From positions 9,661,562 to 9,725,561 of the forward strand of contig JARUPZ010000020.1 in assembly GCA_031213475.1 (NCBI GenBank): a stretch of DNA of 64,000 bases, written 5' to 3'. Shown here piece by piece: positions 1 to 14,500 of this stretch (within the stretch, counting starts at the first letter, position 1; each line of letters begins with the position of its first letter). Origin of the DNA: Nereocystis luetkeana (taxonomy: Eukaryota; Sar; Phaeophyceae; Laminariales; Laminariaceae). Below the pieces are notes generated by a model. That model did not search any database. It was not told the origin of the DNA and saw only the letters and a program-made list of their open reading frames with translations. Both the position numbers and the translations under genes were made by a program.

Positions 1-99
1 CCCGCTGCCGTATTGTAGACGGCGAAGGGCAGTGCCACCGCCTAGACTAAGCCTTGTCCTTCTCCGCGCTCCCCCCTCCCCCCTCCCCCCTGACAACAG

Positions 100-832
100 G
101 AGTGACACAGGGAGCGGAGGCGGTGCTAACGTGACCGCCAGCACCCGCACTTTTCTCCCGCAAACATCGCCCATCGCTCCGCCGACGCGGACACCCTCCT
201 CCTCCACCCCCCCTTCCTCCTCTGCCCGAGCCGCGACCGCATCAGCGCAAATACCGACGGAAACCACCCAGTCACCGACGGTAACTACCTCATTGCCGCC
301 AAAAACCACCCCGTCACAGACGGTAACTACTGAATTACCGACAGCGTTACCACAACCGCCGACGAAAACTGTTAATACCACACCGGCGTCGTCGCCGACA
401 GCAGGGGGAGGAGGAGGAGGAGGAGGAGGAGGAGGAGGGGGAGGAGGAGGAGGAGGAGGAGGAGGAGGAGGAGGAGTGGCGAAGAGCCGCCGCCGCTTCG
501 ACCTTCACAAGCTTAGACCCTCCGGGTTCCGCTTCTTCATATGCAGCCTCGAGGTCACTAACCTCGCTCATGGCCGCTTGCGCCCCAGAGGCGCAACCGC
601 CGCGGCCGGGGCGAGGCCGGAGTCTGGCGTTGATGATCCTGGGCCCATGCCCGGCACCATTCCGGGACTGATGAGGTTTGACGTTCTTGATGGGGGGGAT
701 GGAGGCGTCGGCGGGGGGGCAGTGGGAGGGAGAAAATCGGGGGCGTCCGTCGGTTCTGGCTCGTGGCCGAATTACGTGGTGGTGAGCATGGATCTGCTGG
801 GGCTGGAAGCCTTGTGGAGCATCGCGCTTGAG
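100..832 (+). CDS. USP34: Exon 1 (of those visible): Ser/Thr/Pro- and Gly-rich linker plus scaffold helix
   Basis: A strong acceptor (pyrimidine tract then ACAACAG) ends at 99. Only the frame starting with one leftover base stays open, giving an entry phase of 2. That frame is open back to base 2, so an earlier start is possible. The first ~100 codons are Ser/Thr/Pro-rich, followed by about 24 Gly codons (roughly 402-474). The last ~30 codons end GLEALWSIALE, a scaffold motif of this family that continues directly into exon 2. Donor GTGAGG at 833. Confidence 0.75.
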
Positions 833-3800
833 GTGAGGAGGGGATGTGTTGGCGCTTTGAGGGGGCGGGGTGTACTGATGTCGTGCATAGTCGTAGGGTG
901 TATGTCAGTGGTAGACTTTGTCTTGGTCGTATCCCGCCGTTATGACAAGTTGTGCAGGGTCTGCATAGTGCGGATCCAACCCAGGACGCGTGTGCTACAG
1001 CAGTAGATCATGCAGGTTGTGCGGCTCCCACCCGGCAAACATAGGCTGGACCATACAGGTCATACAGATCAATAGTCGTGTCTTCTCTAATAGATCTACG
1101 GTAGATCATCGGGTGGGGATCGGTGGTCTGTCCGACCTGTGGACGCTTCCCCCCTCATCAAGTCCCACAGGCGTCAAGGGGGATACCCGTGGAGGTTAAC
1201 GCTGTCGCTCTCTTTGCCGTTGTCGTGTGGTGGCCCCTGTTTGGCAGGTGGAAGACGAGGAAGTTTCGGAGGCGGCTATTAAAAAGCTGTGCGAGGTGAG
1301 CCTTTTCTTTCTTTTGCCTTTGCCGAGCAAAAACCACTTCATCGGGCTATGATATACTACTTATGTCACAGTGCACTTGGTTGTGCCGCTTTTTGAGACG
1401 ACTGCCTTCGGGGGCAAACGTTTTCTACGTATTTATATTGGAGACCGCGGTTCGACCCCTAGATTGACCGCCCCTCTAGGTTGAACCTAGACTATACCCT
1501 TCGAGAACTACCTGGTATAAGTTTTTTGTTGTTTTAGTTGTGTGGGATCTGTTTTGGAGCAGTAAACGAGTCGATGCTACAAAAGGCCTTGACGCACGAC
1601 GCGTGATTGGGTATATAGGGGTATGAAATAGCACCTGTTGTTTCGGGGGCTTCTGGCTTGATTATAGTATAGGATGACTTGATTATAGTATAGGAGCTCC
1701 ATACCTCTACCTCTTGCAACAATCGACGTTGGGAAAAGAAGTTGACCCTTTTAAGACTGCAGCCCCGTTTTGGGGACGAAACCACTTGGAATTTGACGAG
1801 TTTGCCCCAAAAACTACGTAGAGTTTGACTGGTTTGTCCCCAAAACCATTTGGAATTTGACGGGTTTGTCCCCAAAACTACGCAGTTTGACTGGTTTGTC
1901 CCCAAAACCACTTTGAATTTAACTAGTTTGTCCCCAAAACGGGACTGCAGTTTGCCGTAAAAGGGTCAAGCTGTTACGGGGGACCATGTCAAGTAGGACC
2001 TACGGTACACACCAAAACCTATATATATATCGCTATTTTGACTAACTATATTTGGTTCTATTTACTATGGTCTCCCGCAATAGTCCTGATACTCAATGCC
2101 ATGAGCTATGCAGGCATGTATATTTTACCAGGTAGTACTGTAAAATGCAACACCGGATTGAACGGCATTGGGGAGCTTCCACACGTCGGACAGATGGGAC
2201 AGATCATGATCTATATATGTACAGTAGATTGGCTATATCCTGACCCGCCATTTATGAGAGAGTTGGGTGGTGGCGGCTTTTAAGCCAACTAACCGACTTT
2301 TAGTTTTGTAGTTTCGTAGTTGGAAAAAAAACGATCCGAGTCACAAAAGCGCCAGTCAGATACAAGGACCTAGAAACCCCGGTAATAATGGCACGTAGCT
2401 ATTATTTTCTGTAATGCCTTGCCAACTACTTGCTGCGAGAACGTGGTCGGCGGCAACTCCAACTTACTGCAAGACCTAGCCAACTAATATTTAGTCGGTG
2501 ACTTGACAGCAAGCCGGCTCACGGCCCTACCCTCTACCCTTACCTGTATTACCTGGCTAACTATTTACTAGTCGGCGACTCTAACTTGATCCCCTGGGGT
2601 GTTTTAAGATACCAACGAAGACAATGGTCGGTGAGTTTGGTGTTATTAGAGTTATCAACCATCTAGGAGCAGCGGGAGAGCCCAAGCAGTGAGTGCGGGC
2701 GGCAGATCATGTTGCCTCCTGCGTTCAACCGTTGGAACACGGACGTCAACCATTGTGTCATCCCCAATTCACACAGTGGTGTTTCGCTCTGATCACAAGT
2801 CTCTCTGTTGTTACCGCCATGTTTTCCCCTTCTGACGTCCCAACGGAGGTCAACTGCGATACCTACAACACCTGGCCAACTAAGAGCTACCCTGGTAGTC
2901 GGGAACGTAAGAGTCAGCCAACTCACAGCTCTACCCTTTGCCATTCTCCTGCTTTTTGGCAATTTTTTTTTTGTCGCCCAGCTTTGTCTGCACGTGGAAG
3001 TGTCCGAGGAGCTCCCTGCTGACGCCGTAGCTAGAGAGCGCGCGGCTTTCGTGTCCCGCTGCACCGACAGATTAGCCCGCGCGGCTGAAGTGCTCCGAAC
3101 CAACAAAGCTAGAGGTGGCGGTGGCGGGCTCGAGCGACTCTGCCGGAGCGATGAGGCACAGGTGGGCAGTTTTTTGCTTTTGCTCTATCGATATATAGCG
3201 TTATTTTTTGTCTGCCTGCGAAAGCCTGCTTTTGTCCTGTCTATCTTTTTTCTGTTTGCTTGCCTGTCTGTCTGCCCTTTCACCTGTTTTCCAGAGCGTT
3301 TCTGCATGCTTATGCCTCGAGTGGCTGGTTTAGTGCTCTCGATAACGATGTTTGCGCCTTTTGTCATTGGTGTGTTGCTCTCGGAAACACCGTCTGCGCT
3401 TTTCTGAGTGGTACCCTCTCCACCCCTCCCCCCGCCCCCCCCCCCCCCCCGGGCCTCCTCTCTACTCCTTAGCGGCGAAAGACAGCGGTGGTCAGCGCAA
3501 CTCGCTCTTTGCAGCTGCTCTTAGCGTATCTGGAGGAAGCCGGTGGGCGCATGCGGGCGCAAGGATTGTCGGTCCACAGCCACTGCGGCAATCAGCTCAT
3601 GACAAGGATGGTGACGATTAGGGTTCAGACGACCAGCGGGAAGACGGAGCTAGAGATGTTCCCGCACAATACCTTGCAGAGCCTTAGACAGGTGGGTGGG
3701 GAAAATATGAAGGAGAGCGGGCGTAGCGCGGGGTAGAGGCGTGATGTATTTCAAGCAGAGTTTGTTGAATAGCCCACGTATGTGACACCTTGCAGAGCCT

Positions 3801-6800
3801 TACACTGAGGTAGGTAGGAGATATATGGGGGGGGGAGGTGCAAAGAGCAAGGGTGGGGGAGGGAGGGGGGGGGGGGGGGGGGGGGCGTACTCATTTGTTG
3901 CTCGCCTCAGTCATTCGACCATTGACCACGCATCCCTTTCGAGACCGAGCACCGTTCCTGCTCCTAATAGAGACACCTCCAACAGTTGGGCGCTCATTAC
4001 GTTGTTTCCATATATTACATAGAAACATTTTCGTCATCTTATTCCCTTCCTGTTTGGCCGCCTGTGGTCACCATCTATCTCCTAGGATAGCGATTGTTTT
4101 CTCGCTGCTATATAGTGTATCAAACTCCTCCATGCCACATTCGTCTATTTCCCTCATCACCTCTTCTAACACATCCCGTCCCGCCTTGCACATTTCACAT
4201 TATCCTATTACCTGGTATGCGAGTCCTACTCTTTATTGCTATGCCACACGGGCACATCTGTGCATCTACTTCCTCCTCCCGGCTGCTGGTATACCCTCTT
4301 TCTTCTTTCTGGCAGGTCCAGGTCACTTACACGAAATCGCAGTTTCAGCGTTTTCGCGTTCTTCCTCTCATTTCCCCGTATATCTCTTAAGATTTGTTCT
4401 CCGATTCCATCTTGTTTTTCTTAGCGCTAACCTTTTCCTTCCTTCTATCCTTTTTTTTTTCTTCTGCCTTGTACCTTGCAAACTTCCCGGCGGACATCAC
4501 CTCTTCTTGGTTCCCCCCTATATCCCTCCATACTTTCTCATCCACGCTATCCTACCTTATTCCAGCTCGCCCTTTTGTTACAGTCTGCCATACAGCTCTA
4601 TCAATTGTGGTTGGTAACCTCTTTTTTGGCATGTTCCTTACTTTATATTGCCATTCAACTTTATCATGTCTCAATTTGTCTTGAGTGGGTATATTCCCAG
4701 ATGTACCCTTAATACTCTATCACTATTAATTATCGTACTTGAGCATCTTAGGATTTATTTAGCTGCTGTCATCTGTGCTGTTTCCAACTGTTTTACGAAT
4801 TTGGCGTTCCCTTCCGATACTTCTCCTGAATATTCTAGCTTTGGTACTATCACATTCATCAGGACAAATCTCTTAATCCTAGTGTCGAGGTGCGAGTCTG
4901 TTAGGATCGCATCCATGTTGCCTACGTGTGCTTTACCCTTGCCTATTACTTTTGCTATATGTGTATCCCAAGAGCAGTATTTTGATATCTTTACGCCAAG
5001 GTACGTATACTGGTCTGCGATCGGCAATTCATCTTCTCCCCGCTTCCAGCTGAAATTGCCGGGTTCGTCTTATCTTCGTTACACACAACTGCTGCGCATT
5101 CTTAAGGTTCGCCGTCACCCTCCATTTCCTAGTGTATTCTAGCGCCTCCTCTATTTGTTTCTGCAATCCTTCGGATGGGGTGTGATTTAAACTGCAGGAG
5201 GGCGTGTGAAATACGACAGTGTATTATCTTGCAGAGTCCTAGGCCGATGAGTGGGAGATATATTGGGGCGGGGTGGTGCGAGGGGGGGGTGCTCTTTAGC
5301 TTTGGCAAGGCGCGCGAAATAGCCTGTATATTGCTCCTTGTGCTGATATTTCACACCCGCTCTATTCTACAAAACTATATAGGATGCAATGTGTTGTTGT
5401 AGTAGAGGGCGCGAAATTGTCTTTATCCAATTCCAGGTACCTTGCAAACCCTTAAAATTGGGTGCGATGTGCTGCAGCGGAGTGTGCGTGGTTTTTGTGC
5501 AACATCGTGCTGGGCATTAGACAGATGGACGAGGGAGATATGAAGGGGGCGGGGCGCGGGGAGGGGGGGTAAGGGTTAGGGCACTGAACAGATGGCCGGG
5601 AGAAATATGGAGGGGGCTCGGGGTGGGGAGGGAGGGTAGGGGTGTTAGTTAACTTATAGCAGGGTGTGCCAAATATTATTAAGGGAGCAATCCCATACCT
5701 GCTACATATGAAACAGGGTACATAAATTCCGTTTTTTTCGTTGCTCCTCGTAAAAATCACGTGATAGCTTCGCTTACATTTTATGAAATGTGTTAATGTG
5801 TCACGAGCAAAGCAGAGATCGGTCCCCAGCCTGAATATTATCAGGTACCAGGTGCTGTACCTGGTATACGTGGGATGCACAGACTGCTGTGCCCGTGTCT
5901 TCCAAGGCTGGGCAACGCCAGTCACACCTGCACCACCACACCCTCTGAAGCATACGAGGCACGGTGGACAGGCTGCAGGGGGATATATGGTACTCTGGTA
6001 CCTTCCACGTACCAAGACGTGAGACTGCTGGTGCTGTGAGAGTTCGAGTACGAGTACGGTGCAGTCACAGCTATATCATATCCTACAGTGGTAGGTGTTT
6101 TCACCTTTTGCGCTACTGCTGTATATTTAGATATTGTGCGTATTAAAATTACCATATGCGCATATCTGTAAAAAAAAAATAGATGTATTTGTACGCGCGA
6201 GAGCAAAGCAGGCAGATTCTGAACCTTGTCCATGCAGCTGTGCGGCCCTGCAAACAACGAAAACATGGTCGAAAACGAACCTGCGGCATGGTAGGCCGAA
6301 ACTGACGGGCAAGCGCTGCGCTCGTATTTCCGTCGGTATATCCACGGGGGGGCATAGTAAATAGGATAAAATGTTGTTGATAAAAATTGGTGAATATATG
6401 GTAGGTTTTTTGTGTGTACCGTACCGGTAGGTTCTATTTACTATGGTTCCCCGTGAGTAGCCGCTATCTGCCTTCGGCGGTATCAAATCAAAGCGGAGCT
6501 TCGTAAGATGCATCCGATGCGCATACGAATACGCTGACTTTCAGCAGGCCAGTGTCATCGATTAAAAGCTACTATTGATACGCTGATGTTGGGCTAGGTA
6601 CCGCTCACGATTCTTACCGCGGGTTTCTCCTCGGGCACCATAACCCTACCACCCAGCTAGACACGCCAACGCTGGGCGTTCTGGGCGGTGTGGGTGGGCT
6701 CCGAAAGCTGGATGGTCTCAATTTTGCGTTGGCCCAAATAACTGTACGGGGAAGCTCGGACAAGCTCAAACAGGACCAAAGCATCGAAGGGGCAGATACA

Positions 6801-9353
6801 TACCCACACGCGCAACGGACGACGCCGCTTTCTTCAGGGTGCAGCCTTCTGATGGGCGTTCGAGATGATGGGTGCCGGACGATGAAAGCCAGCCCGCGTC
6901 CCAGGTATTGGCTCGGAAAAAAAGGTTGGACAGGCTCGCTCAGCGCTGCTGGCTGCTCATGCAACTCTTGATTTCGCTTTTGGTTCAAGTTTGGCGATCT
7001 CAGGTTTCTGTGCTCCACCTTTTACGGGCGGCGGTCAAAGTACCAAGATCAACCTGCATCTTCATCGGAGTGGTCGGCGTACCTTTGTTTCTCTCCGTAG
7101 TGGCCGGTCGCTCGCGGTGGCCGACCTGAGCATCCTTCATCCCCTGATGGGCACGGGCTTCGTATGAACTGGAGACTCTCGCTAATTTGAGACGAAATGG
7201 ACGTTGTGTTGATCCATTTTTTGTTGGCCCACAGTCATCCATCCCGCAAAAATAATTTCACGAGGAATTAAGCTCAACACAAAAAGGAAACTGACGCCCT
7301 CTGTACACTCCGGGATTGCTCCCTTGCTAACACCGTGCAAGGTTTCAACACCTTGCACAGATCATCTACAGATAGATCATGATCTAGATCATATTGTTCC
7401 TCACCTGGCGTTGCGAGAGATTGTGCAGAATCTGATCCAACCCAGGAAACATGCCCTACGCCATGCAGGGTCTGTGGCTTCCGCCCAGCAACATGAGCTA
7501 GCTCATACAGATCATACATATCATACAGATCAGGAATATATACACGTTTGCCGTGCGGATCTGTATGGCACAGCTCTTGCGCATGCCGGGTGGGAGCTGC
7601 ATGACCTGTACCGTACAGCTCTTCCATAGCATCTCATAACGACGACTACAGGATCGAGATGATTTAGATCGTCATCCTCTGCACGGTTTTGTAAACTCTG
7701 GGCAGGCGGTGGCGAACAGCCAGGGACCAGACTGGACGGCCGATACGACTCGGTTGCTCTTCAGGGGGCGCGAGATGCAGGGGAATGACAGCACGCTAGA
7801 GGCAAGCTCAAAAAAACATGAGATTGCCAAAAGAATGGGGAAAAAAGGAAACATGTTGCAGCTGTGCTTCCGCCAAAATGTTCATGGCACAGCACAGGCG
7901 CCATTATTTTGGTCGATAGACCTCTCTGGACCTCCAGTAAAAATAACACCCGTGTGGAATTAATTTGATGTCAATATCACACGGTGGTTGTACTGTATAC
8001 TGGGTGCCCAACGGATTGTAACGAAACTCAAGTTTGTTTTGGGGAGTCTGTTTAGTTTTGTCTGTTTTATTTTTCTTGCTTTGCTCCCTGGGTACCTCAA
8101 AAAAAAATATTTTTAATGTGTTTTTTTTCCCGCTCTTTGTTTGTTTTTTTGTTTTTGTGAACGGGTGTCTGCGCCCGCCCTGGATCCTCTATAGGAGCAC
8201 GAGCTGCTGGACGGCGCAGTGGTACAAGCCGCGAGACGTCTCGAGCCGAAGGTCGCCAACCAGGTGATGATCGACCAACGTGAACTCTCTGGCCATAAAT
8301 ATAGCCCCCGTTCAATGGTATATACTGTTGCTATTACGGGGAACCATAGTAAATACCTGGTAGGACCTACGGTACACACGAAAACCTATGTATTTCCTTA
8401 TTTTTACTCACAATATTTGGTCCTATTTACTGTTGTCCCCCGTAATATCAAACGCGGACTATATTCACGTCCGGAGAGGTATGTCTTTCACGTGTCGGAC
8501 AGATGATCTTCGTACAGCGGGTCACCTACAGTAGACACTTTAGTGGCCGCTAGGAGATACCTGGACCAGGGGCTGTGATTACGCTTTTGATTGACACTTG
8601 CCAACGTGCCGACATCTCTTCACCAACTAACCGCAACTCATGTCGTAAAGTGTATACGAACCTATCCCGGTATTGATTCCGTGCAATACCTGTTGAGTGT
8701 ACTGTAGTTACAATAAGGTCAGTAGCGTTTTTGACGCCGATAGTACTGACCCGTGCCAACCGGCAAATCCTTCCCCCCCCCCCCCCCCCCCTTCTCTACT
8801 CCAACCCCCCCCTCCCCCCATACACACACCGACCCCCACTCCACACTCCCACCCACGTCCCTACTCCCCACCCCCCACCGCTACCTCGAACTCCCACGGC
8901 CACCTCCCACGCCTACCTTCCACCCGCACCCCGACCCCCACGCCCATCCCCACCACCACCCCTAACCCTAACCCCACGCCTAACCTCACCCCCGCTCCCG
9001 CTCCTCAGACGGCGAACTCGACTCGCACGAAGAGAAAACATCTGGAGAGACCCACACAATCTGACGAAGCCGGGGGGGCGGCCGCTTCCCTGGCCTCGCT
9101 GGCGCATCATGGCGGGGAGGCAGGGGACGCCGCCGCGACGAACGCGATTGCCGCCACGAGCAACGATAGTCCCGCCTCGGGCTCGCCGGCTGCTCCGTCG
9201 CCGTCACCCCCGCAGCAGCGAGGCCTGAAGCGCGCGGCCTCTTCTGACGCGTGTACCCCTACCCGTGAAGGTCCCACGCCCCCCGGTAAGGCTAGGATTA
9301 ACGGCGGCGGTAGCGGCGGTGGCGGCGGTGGTGGTGGTGGTGGTGGTGGTGGT

Positions 9354-9388
<35 letters not shown>

Positions 9389-11499
9389 AGGTGGAGGTAG
9401 AAGTGCTCCTAGCGCGGGGGGGGCAGGCGTGCGAGACGCGGCGGTGACGAGCACAACTGCTGCTGCCATGGAAGTCGATGAGAGTACTCCGGGGAAGAAC
9501 ACAGAGGGCGGAGACGGTGGTGGTGGTGGTGGTGGTGGTGGTGGTGGTAGCGGTGGCAGTAGTGGTGATCTCACGTCGAGGGCGATGGCAACGATGGCGG
9601 CGAAAAATTCGGCGCAAGGGTTGCCTGGGTTTTTCGAAAGCGGCGTTGGTAGGGAGAGGCTGAATGGTAAGGTTCTCCCCCCCGAGGCTTCGGAGGAGTT
9701 GCGCAGCGTTGGGGTCGTCGGGGACAAGGGGGTTGTCGGAGGCGGAGGCGTTAAGCTTAGGACGGCGCCTCCGGAACTGCCCCTGCTCGAGCTGGAGAAA
9801 CCGTCGACGGTGGACACGCTCTTCGAGCTCATGGAGTACGGGCACAACGCGAGCGTGCTTGTCTGGGACCTATTGATGAAGATGCCGACAAACATGAGTC
9901 TCTACAACGGCTTCTCGTGAGTCGCAGTTTTCATTGTCGTGATCGTCGTGATCGTCCTTTTTTTTCGCTTTTGGTGGGAACGTAGCTCTTGGCGGTAATT
10001 TTTCGACGATAGAACTTTTTTTTTTTTTCTTCTTTTTTGCTTGACGGTAACGAATTTGTTGGCGGAAACGGTCAAAACAAAAGAATTTTGGCGGGGCACT
10101 ACTGCTGTACCATAGAATTACCCAGGAATACGAAACCATTTTTTTTTTTGTGTTTTTTTGTGGTTTTGGGTTCTCAAGTCCGCAAAGCGCTTTTCCGGGG
10201 GGGCATAGAGTCCGGACCGAATATGCTTGGGAAAAAGTACCGGAATTTATACTCGTACCAGGTTGGTTTTTGTGAATATGATGGGTCCTGATCACTGGGG
10301 TTTACTGTGGTCTCCAGCAATACTATTACGGGGGACCATATTAAATAGGACCTACGGTACACAAAAACCTATATATTTACCTGTTTTTACTACCGATATT
10401 TCGTCCTATTTACTACTAGTATGGTCCCCCGCAATATTACTGCTATAGCCTGGCTTCGGTAGCGCTTTTTGCTTGTGCCCATCCGTGGTCACAGCGATTG
10501 CTGTGGGCACGGCCTGTGTACCAGGGGGCTACGGTCACCCTTTTGAGACTAATACACATGCCATTCTCTCTTTACCAGCACCCACAACAATCACACCTCG
10601 GACGGATCATCTACAGATCATACAGATCATTCCCTCATGATGATCTGGATATCTCAGGGCAGGTAGTGTAGATGCCTGATCTGTGTGATTTATCTGTGGG
10701 TATTGATGCCGCGTGGGAGCCGTATTGTTTGCATGGTCTAGGACAGGATTCCCGGGTTGGATCTATACTGGGCAGACCCTGTACAGCACCACATAACGTC
10801 GAGCTATACATAAAATCTGCAGTAGATGATCTAGATCGTGATCTGTGCTTGGTGTGGAATATTAAACGTTGAGCCAATCGAATTTCGAAATGACGACAGC
10901 GCCGTGGACATCGGGGCTCGTTTCCGACCTCGCATGCCCGAATCTTCTTGTCCTGTCCGACGACCGCAATCTCCCGAAACGAACTATCCGAGGAAGTGTC
11001 GAGTTTTTTTACCCCATCCATTCCCACCAACGCACACGGTTGACGACAGCCTCAAAACTTACACCAACGCGGGTTATCCCACTTGAGACAGATCACGACC
11101 CACTGTAGATAACGTACAGTAGATACCAATCTGCCGTGATTTGAGATTTTGGGAATGATCTACAGTACAGGTTTGACCCAAGAAACACGTGCTATGTAGA
11201 CCATGCAGACCATGCGGATTAGCATCCGGCTTCCATCCGGCAACATGAGCTACCCGTAGATGATACAGATCAAGAACGTACCTGTCCTGAAGGGTCTCAG
11301 TGGGAATGATCTGCCTGCTCTGTGCAATCTTTCTCTCGCAAGTCGGTTTTTGGGTGAAGTATGGAGCTCCTGATGTTACTCGTTTCCAGGAAGCTGATGT
11401 ACGTATTCCTTGGTACTCCGCTATTCTTGAGTATATACGTAACCCCTTCCCCCTCGACAATGATGCAGTGGTTAAATTATTAAGGCGAGCAACAAATGT

Positions 11500-11533
<34 letters not shown>

Positions 11534-14500
11534 ACGCGCTATGTACGGTGGCATGATTCCCTTACTACAACAGATCCATCGGCCTCAGCTCCAGACCTCA
11601 AAATGCCTCCGAAGGGCCCCTGTCCCTCCTCCAGCACGCCTCCCCGAGCCGACTCCTGTATTCGCTCATGATTGTGGAAAACCTTCTCGATCGCGACATG
11701 GACGACGGCTTGGAGGACGCCGAGAGCGACCTGGCGGCCGCTCGGCAAGCCTTAGCGGAGGAGGCGCTTGCGGCTGCTGCTGAACGCGCTAGTAGGTCGG
11801 AGGCTGCTGCTGCTGCTGCTGCTGAAAATGGCAGTAGGTCGGAGCTGGGCGGTGGTCCCCGGGGTTCTGTTGAGAGACCGCCGGCAGGTCGGGAGAGTGA
11901 TACCGCCGCCTGGAGAGCGGGTGCTGGAGATAGCGACGGGGAGTGGGAGGTGTTCCCGTCTGCGTTCGGCGTTGTCGCCGGAGGCTTCGGGGCGAGGAAT
12001 GGTGATGGCGGTGGAGGCGGGGCTGAGGTAGGGACTGAGGGAGGTGGAGGTGGAGGTGTGCCAAAGATCGTGAGAAGGACGTGGCGTGACCGATTTGTTA
12101 GCAACGGTGGAATGGACACCTTGGTGGAGTTGTTGCTCGCGAGGGATTGGGATGCCACGCGCGGGGGCGGGGCCGGGGGGGGCAGGGGTGGTGGTGGCGG
12201 CGGCGGCGGCGGGGGAGGCGGGGCTGAAGAGGAGGAGGAGGTGGGCGTGGGGGAGAGCACGGTGGGGATTTCTCTCGCGTGTCTGGCGCTCCTGCTGGTG
12301 CTGATCGAGAGATTCATCGAGGAAGAGTATATGCCGGAACCGCGGCAGCTAGCGAGGATGGTGAGGGTTTCGTACGGTAGACGCGTGCGACGATACCGGT
12401 ACACCACTTTTGTTTTTAGGCTTGTGACTTGAGGAGTTCCGTACCGCGCCTGAAACGGATTCTCGAGGGAGTATGTAGCCTTACAACCCGACGAGCAATC
12501 CCGTGACCTTGCTGTTCGCACGTGGCGAAAATTGTTGTGTTGACACAAGTGGGGTGTAGGGTGGTTAACCCTTTTAGGACCCTAGTTCCGTTTTGGGGAC
12601 AAACTACTTATGATTTGAGTGTTTCGTCCCCACTTATGGGAGTGCGGTGCTAAGAGGGTTAAGTCCCTTCGGTTGAGGAGCTTTGCCACTCTCAATCACA
12701 AATATTTCAGGGAAAAAGGGGCTGCCACCGCTGTCGCAGCAGGGGCCGGTACCGCATCTATCAGTAGCCCTATCGTTGAGCGCTTTAGTCTCTTGCACAT
12801 CAGAGTGGAGGATCGTTTATCAGAATTCGCTTGCTGGACAACGGAGAGGGGTTGCCCAAAGTTGATCGGTACATTTTTTCGGAAAAGCTCTCTTGACCAG
12901 ATGTTCCCCAAAGCACCCTACGTACATGCTCGGCATTAGCAACCTGCCACACTTCGGACGTATAGTTCATTCCCACTCTCATGATCTATATCTAGGACAT
13001 GTTTCCTAGGTTGGATCGGGTTGGGTCAGTGCTGTTCAAATCCTGTAGGACAGCATCTCACAGCGGCAGGATAGGGTTTAGATGGTCTACTACAGATAGA
13101 TAAGATATATCATGAGATGTCTATCCGAGGTGTGCTGAAAACAACGGCAGCACCCCTATGCGAAACGAAAGCGCTTCACGGCCCAACTTTTGACCGCACG
13201 ATGGCCGGGAAGGGTTTTGTATTCAGTAGGCCAGGCATTATTGTGAGAGAGAGAGCCTCGTTTTGTTGTTTTTATGTTGGTGCTCTTTCACGGCATGAAT
13301 GATTTGTTTCCTGGTGTAAGGTGTGTATCGTACGCCCCTCTCCCCGCCTACCCCTCTCAGATTCTGAAGAGTTTTATCCTGAAGGAGGGTAGGCGTGTCG
13401 TGGGGGGCACTATGAGCAACAAACGCAAGTGTACTATTCAGAATCCTCTGCCGCATTGTTTTTTACCCGAAAGCTTTCCCCCCCCCCCGCTATCGTTCAC
13501 CCCCTACCTGTCGACACACAGATGGAGCGCCTTCCAGTGGTGTTGTTGACCACGAGCCGCTGCTATCGCGAGCTGGTTTGCCCTCCCCTCCCCAACCACC
13601 AGCGGCCGACACAGCCAAGCCCGATGGGGTCAGGAGCTGTTACCGCCGTGGCTGCCGCGGCGGCTCCTTCGTCCATGAAGGCGCGGCCAGCTGGCCCTCT
13701 CACTGCCGCCGCCGCTGCTGTAGTTGCTGCCGCAGCGGGCAACACCAACAGTCGCGGTGGCAGCAGCAGCGGCGGCGGTGGGGGTGGTGGTGGTTGCGGT
13801 AGCAGCAGTAACAGCATTGCCGGAGGGGGCGGCTGTAAGGGAGAGTTCGACCCGCTCATTGAGACCGTGAAGGCGGCAAGGTCTTGCTCGACCATCATCA
13901 CGAGCCTGCTCACGTTCCCTCGACCAGCCCCCCCGGTCGAGCCCGGCGAGAGTGTGTCAGCGGCGGCTGCGGCTGAGGCTGCGGGGGGCGGCAGGGTGGC
14001 TGTGTATGGGTGCTTGTCCCTGACGGACCGCGCGAGCATGGCCATGGACATGGTCTCGAGCACGTCTTTCGGAGAGGCTGTTAGGGAGGCGCTGGTTAGG
14101 TCGCCGTCGCGAGAACTGCGGACTAACGCGGTGGGCGTGCTGGCTAGCCTGGCGAGGATTGACCGCGAGATCGCGGCCGCGATGTATGGCGACGGGGGCG
14201 GGGGTGGGGGCGGGGGCGGGAGCGGCGAGTTCATCAGCCAGACCACGGTTATGGTGCGTTCACGCTGCAATTTTTGTTTGTGTTTTATGGAGATGCGTGC
14301 TTCGAAAGGGGTAGAGTAGTGCCGATTGGTTGCCCTCCGTAGTGACGGCTTGGCAGTGCCGGCTGCCCCGCTATGGTGCCTGTGAAATCGCTTGGCACAG
14401 ACAGATGGGACTATCAACCGGTGTGGCAGTGTGCTGTTAATAATGTCGGTGCGGGCTGCCGCTATCTAGTGCCGCCATTTTGTTGGCTGGCGCACACCGG

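Noticed and set aside
6614-7242. Minus-strand frames of 80 and 134 residues as a nested gene
   Set aside because: No recognised motif, no clear splice sites linking them, and similar frames on the plus strand.
8950-8985. Telomere-like CCCTAACCCTAACCC
   Set aside because: Two units in a C-rich tract, no continued array; interstitial chance match.
9107-9895. 262-residue minus-strand open frame, poly-Pro
   Set aside because: It is the complement of exon 6's poly-Gly coding and has no splice or family support.
11598-12548. 316-residue minus-strand open frame
   Set aside because: Shadow of exon 7. The plus strand has conserved motifs and consistent phases.
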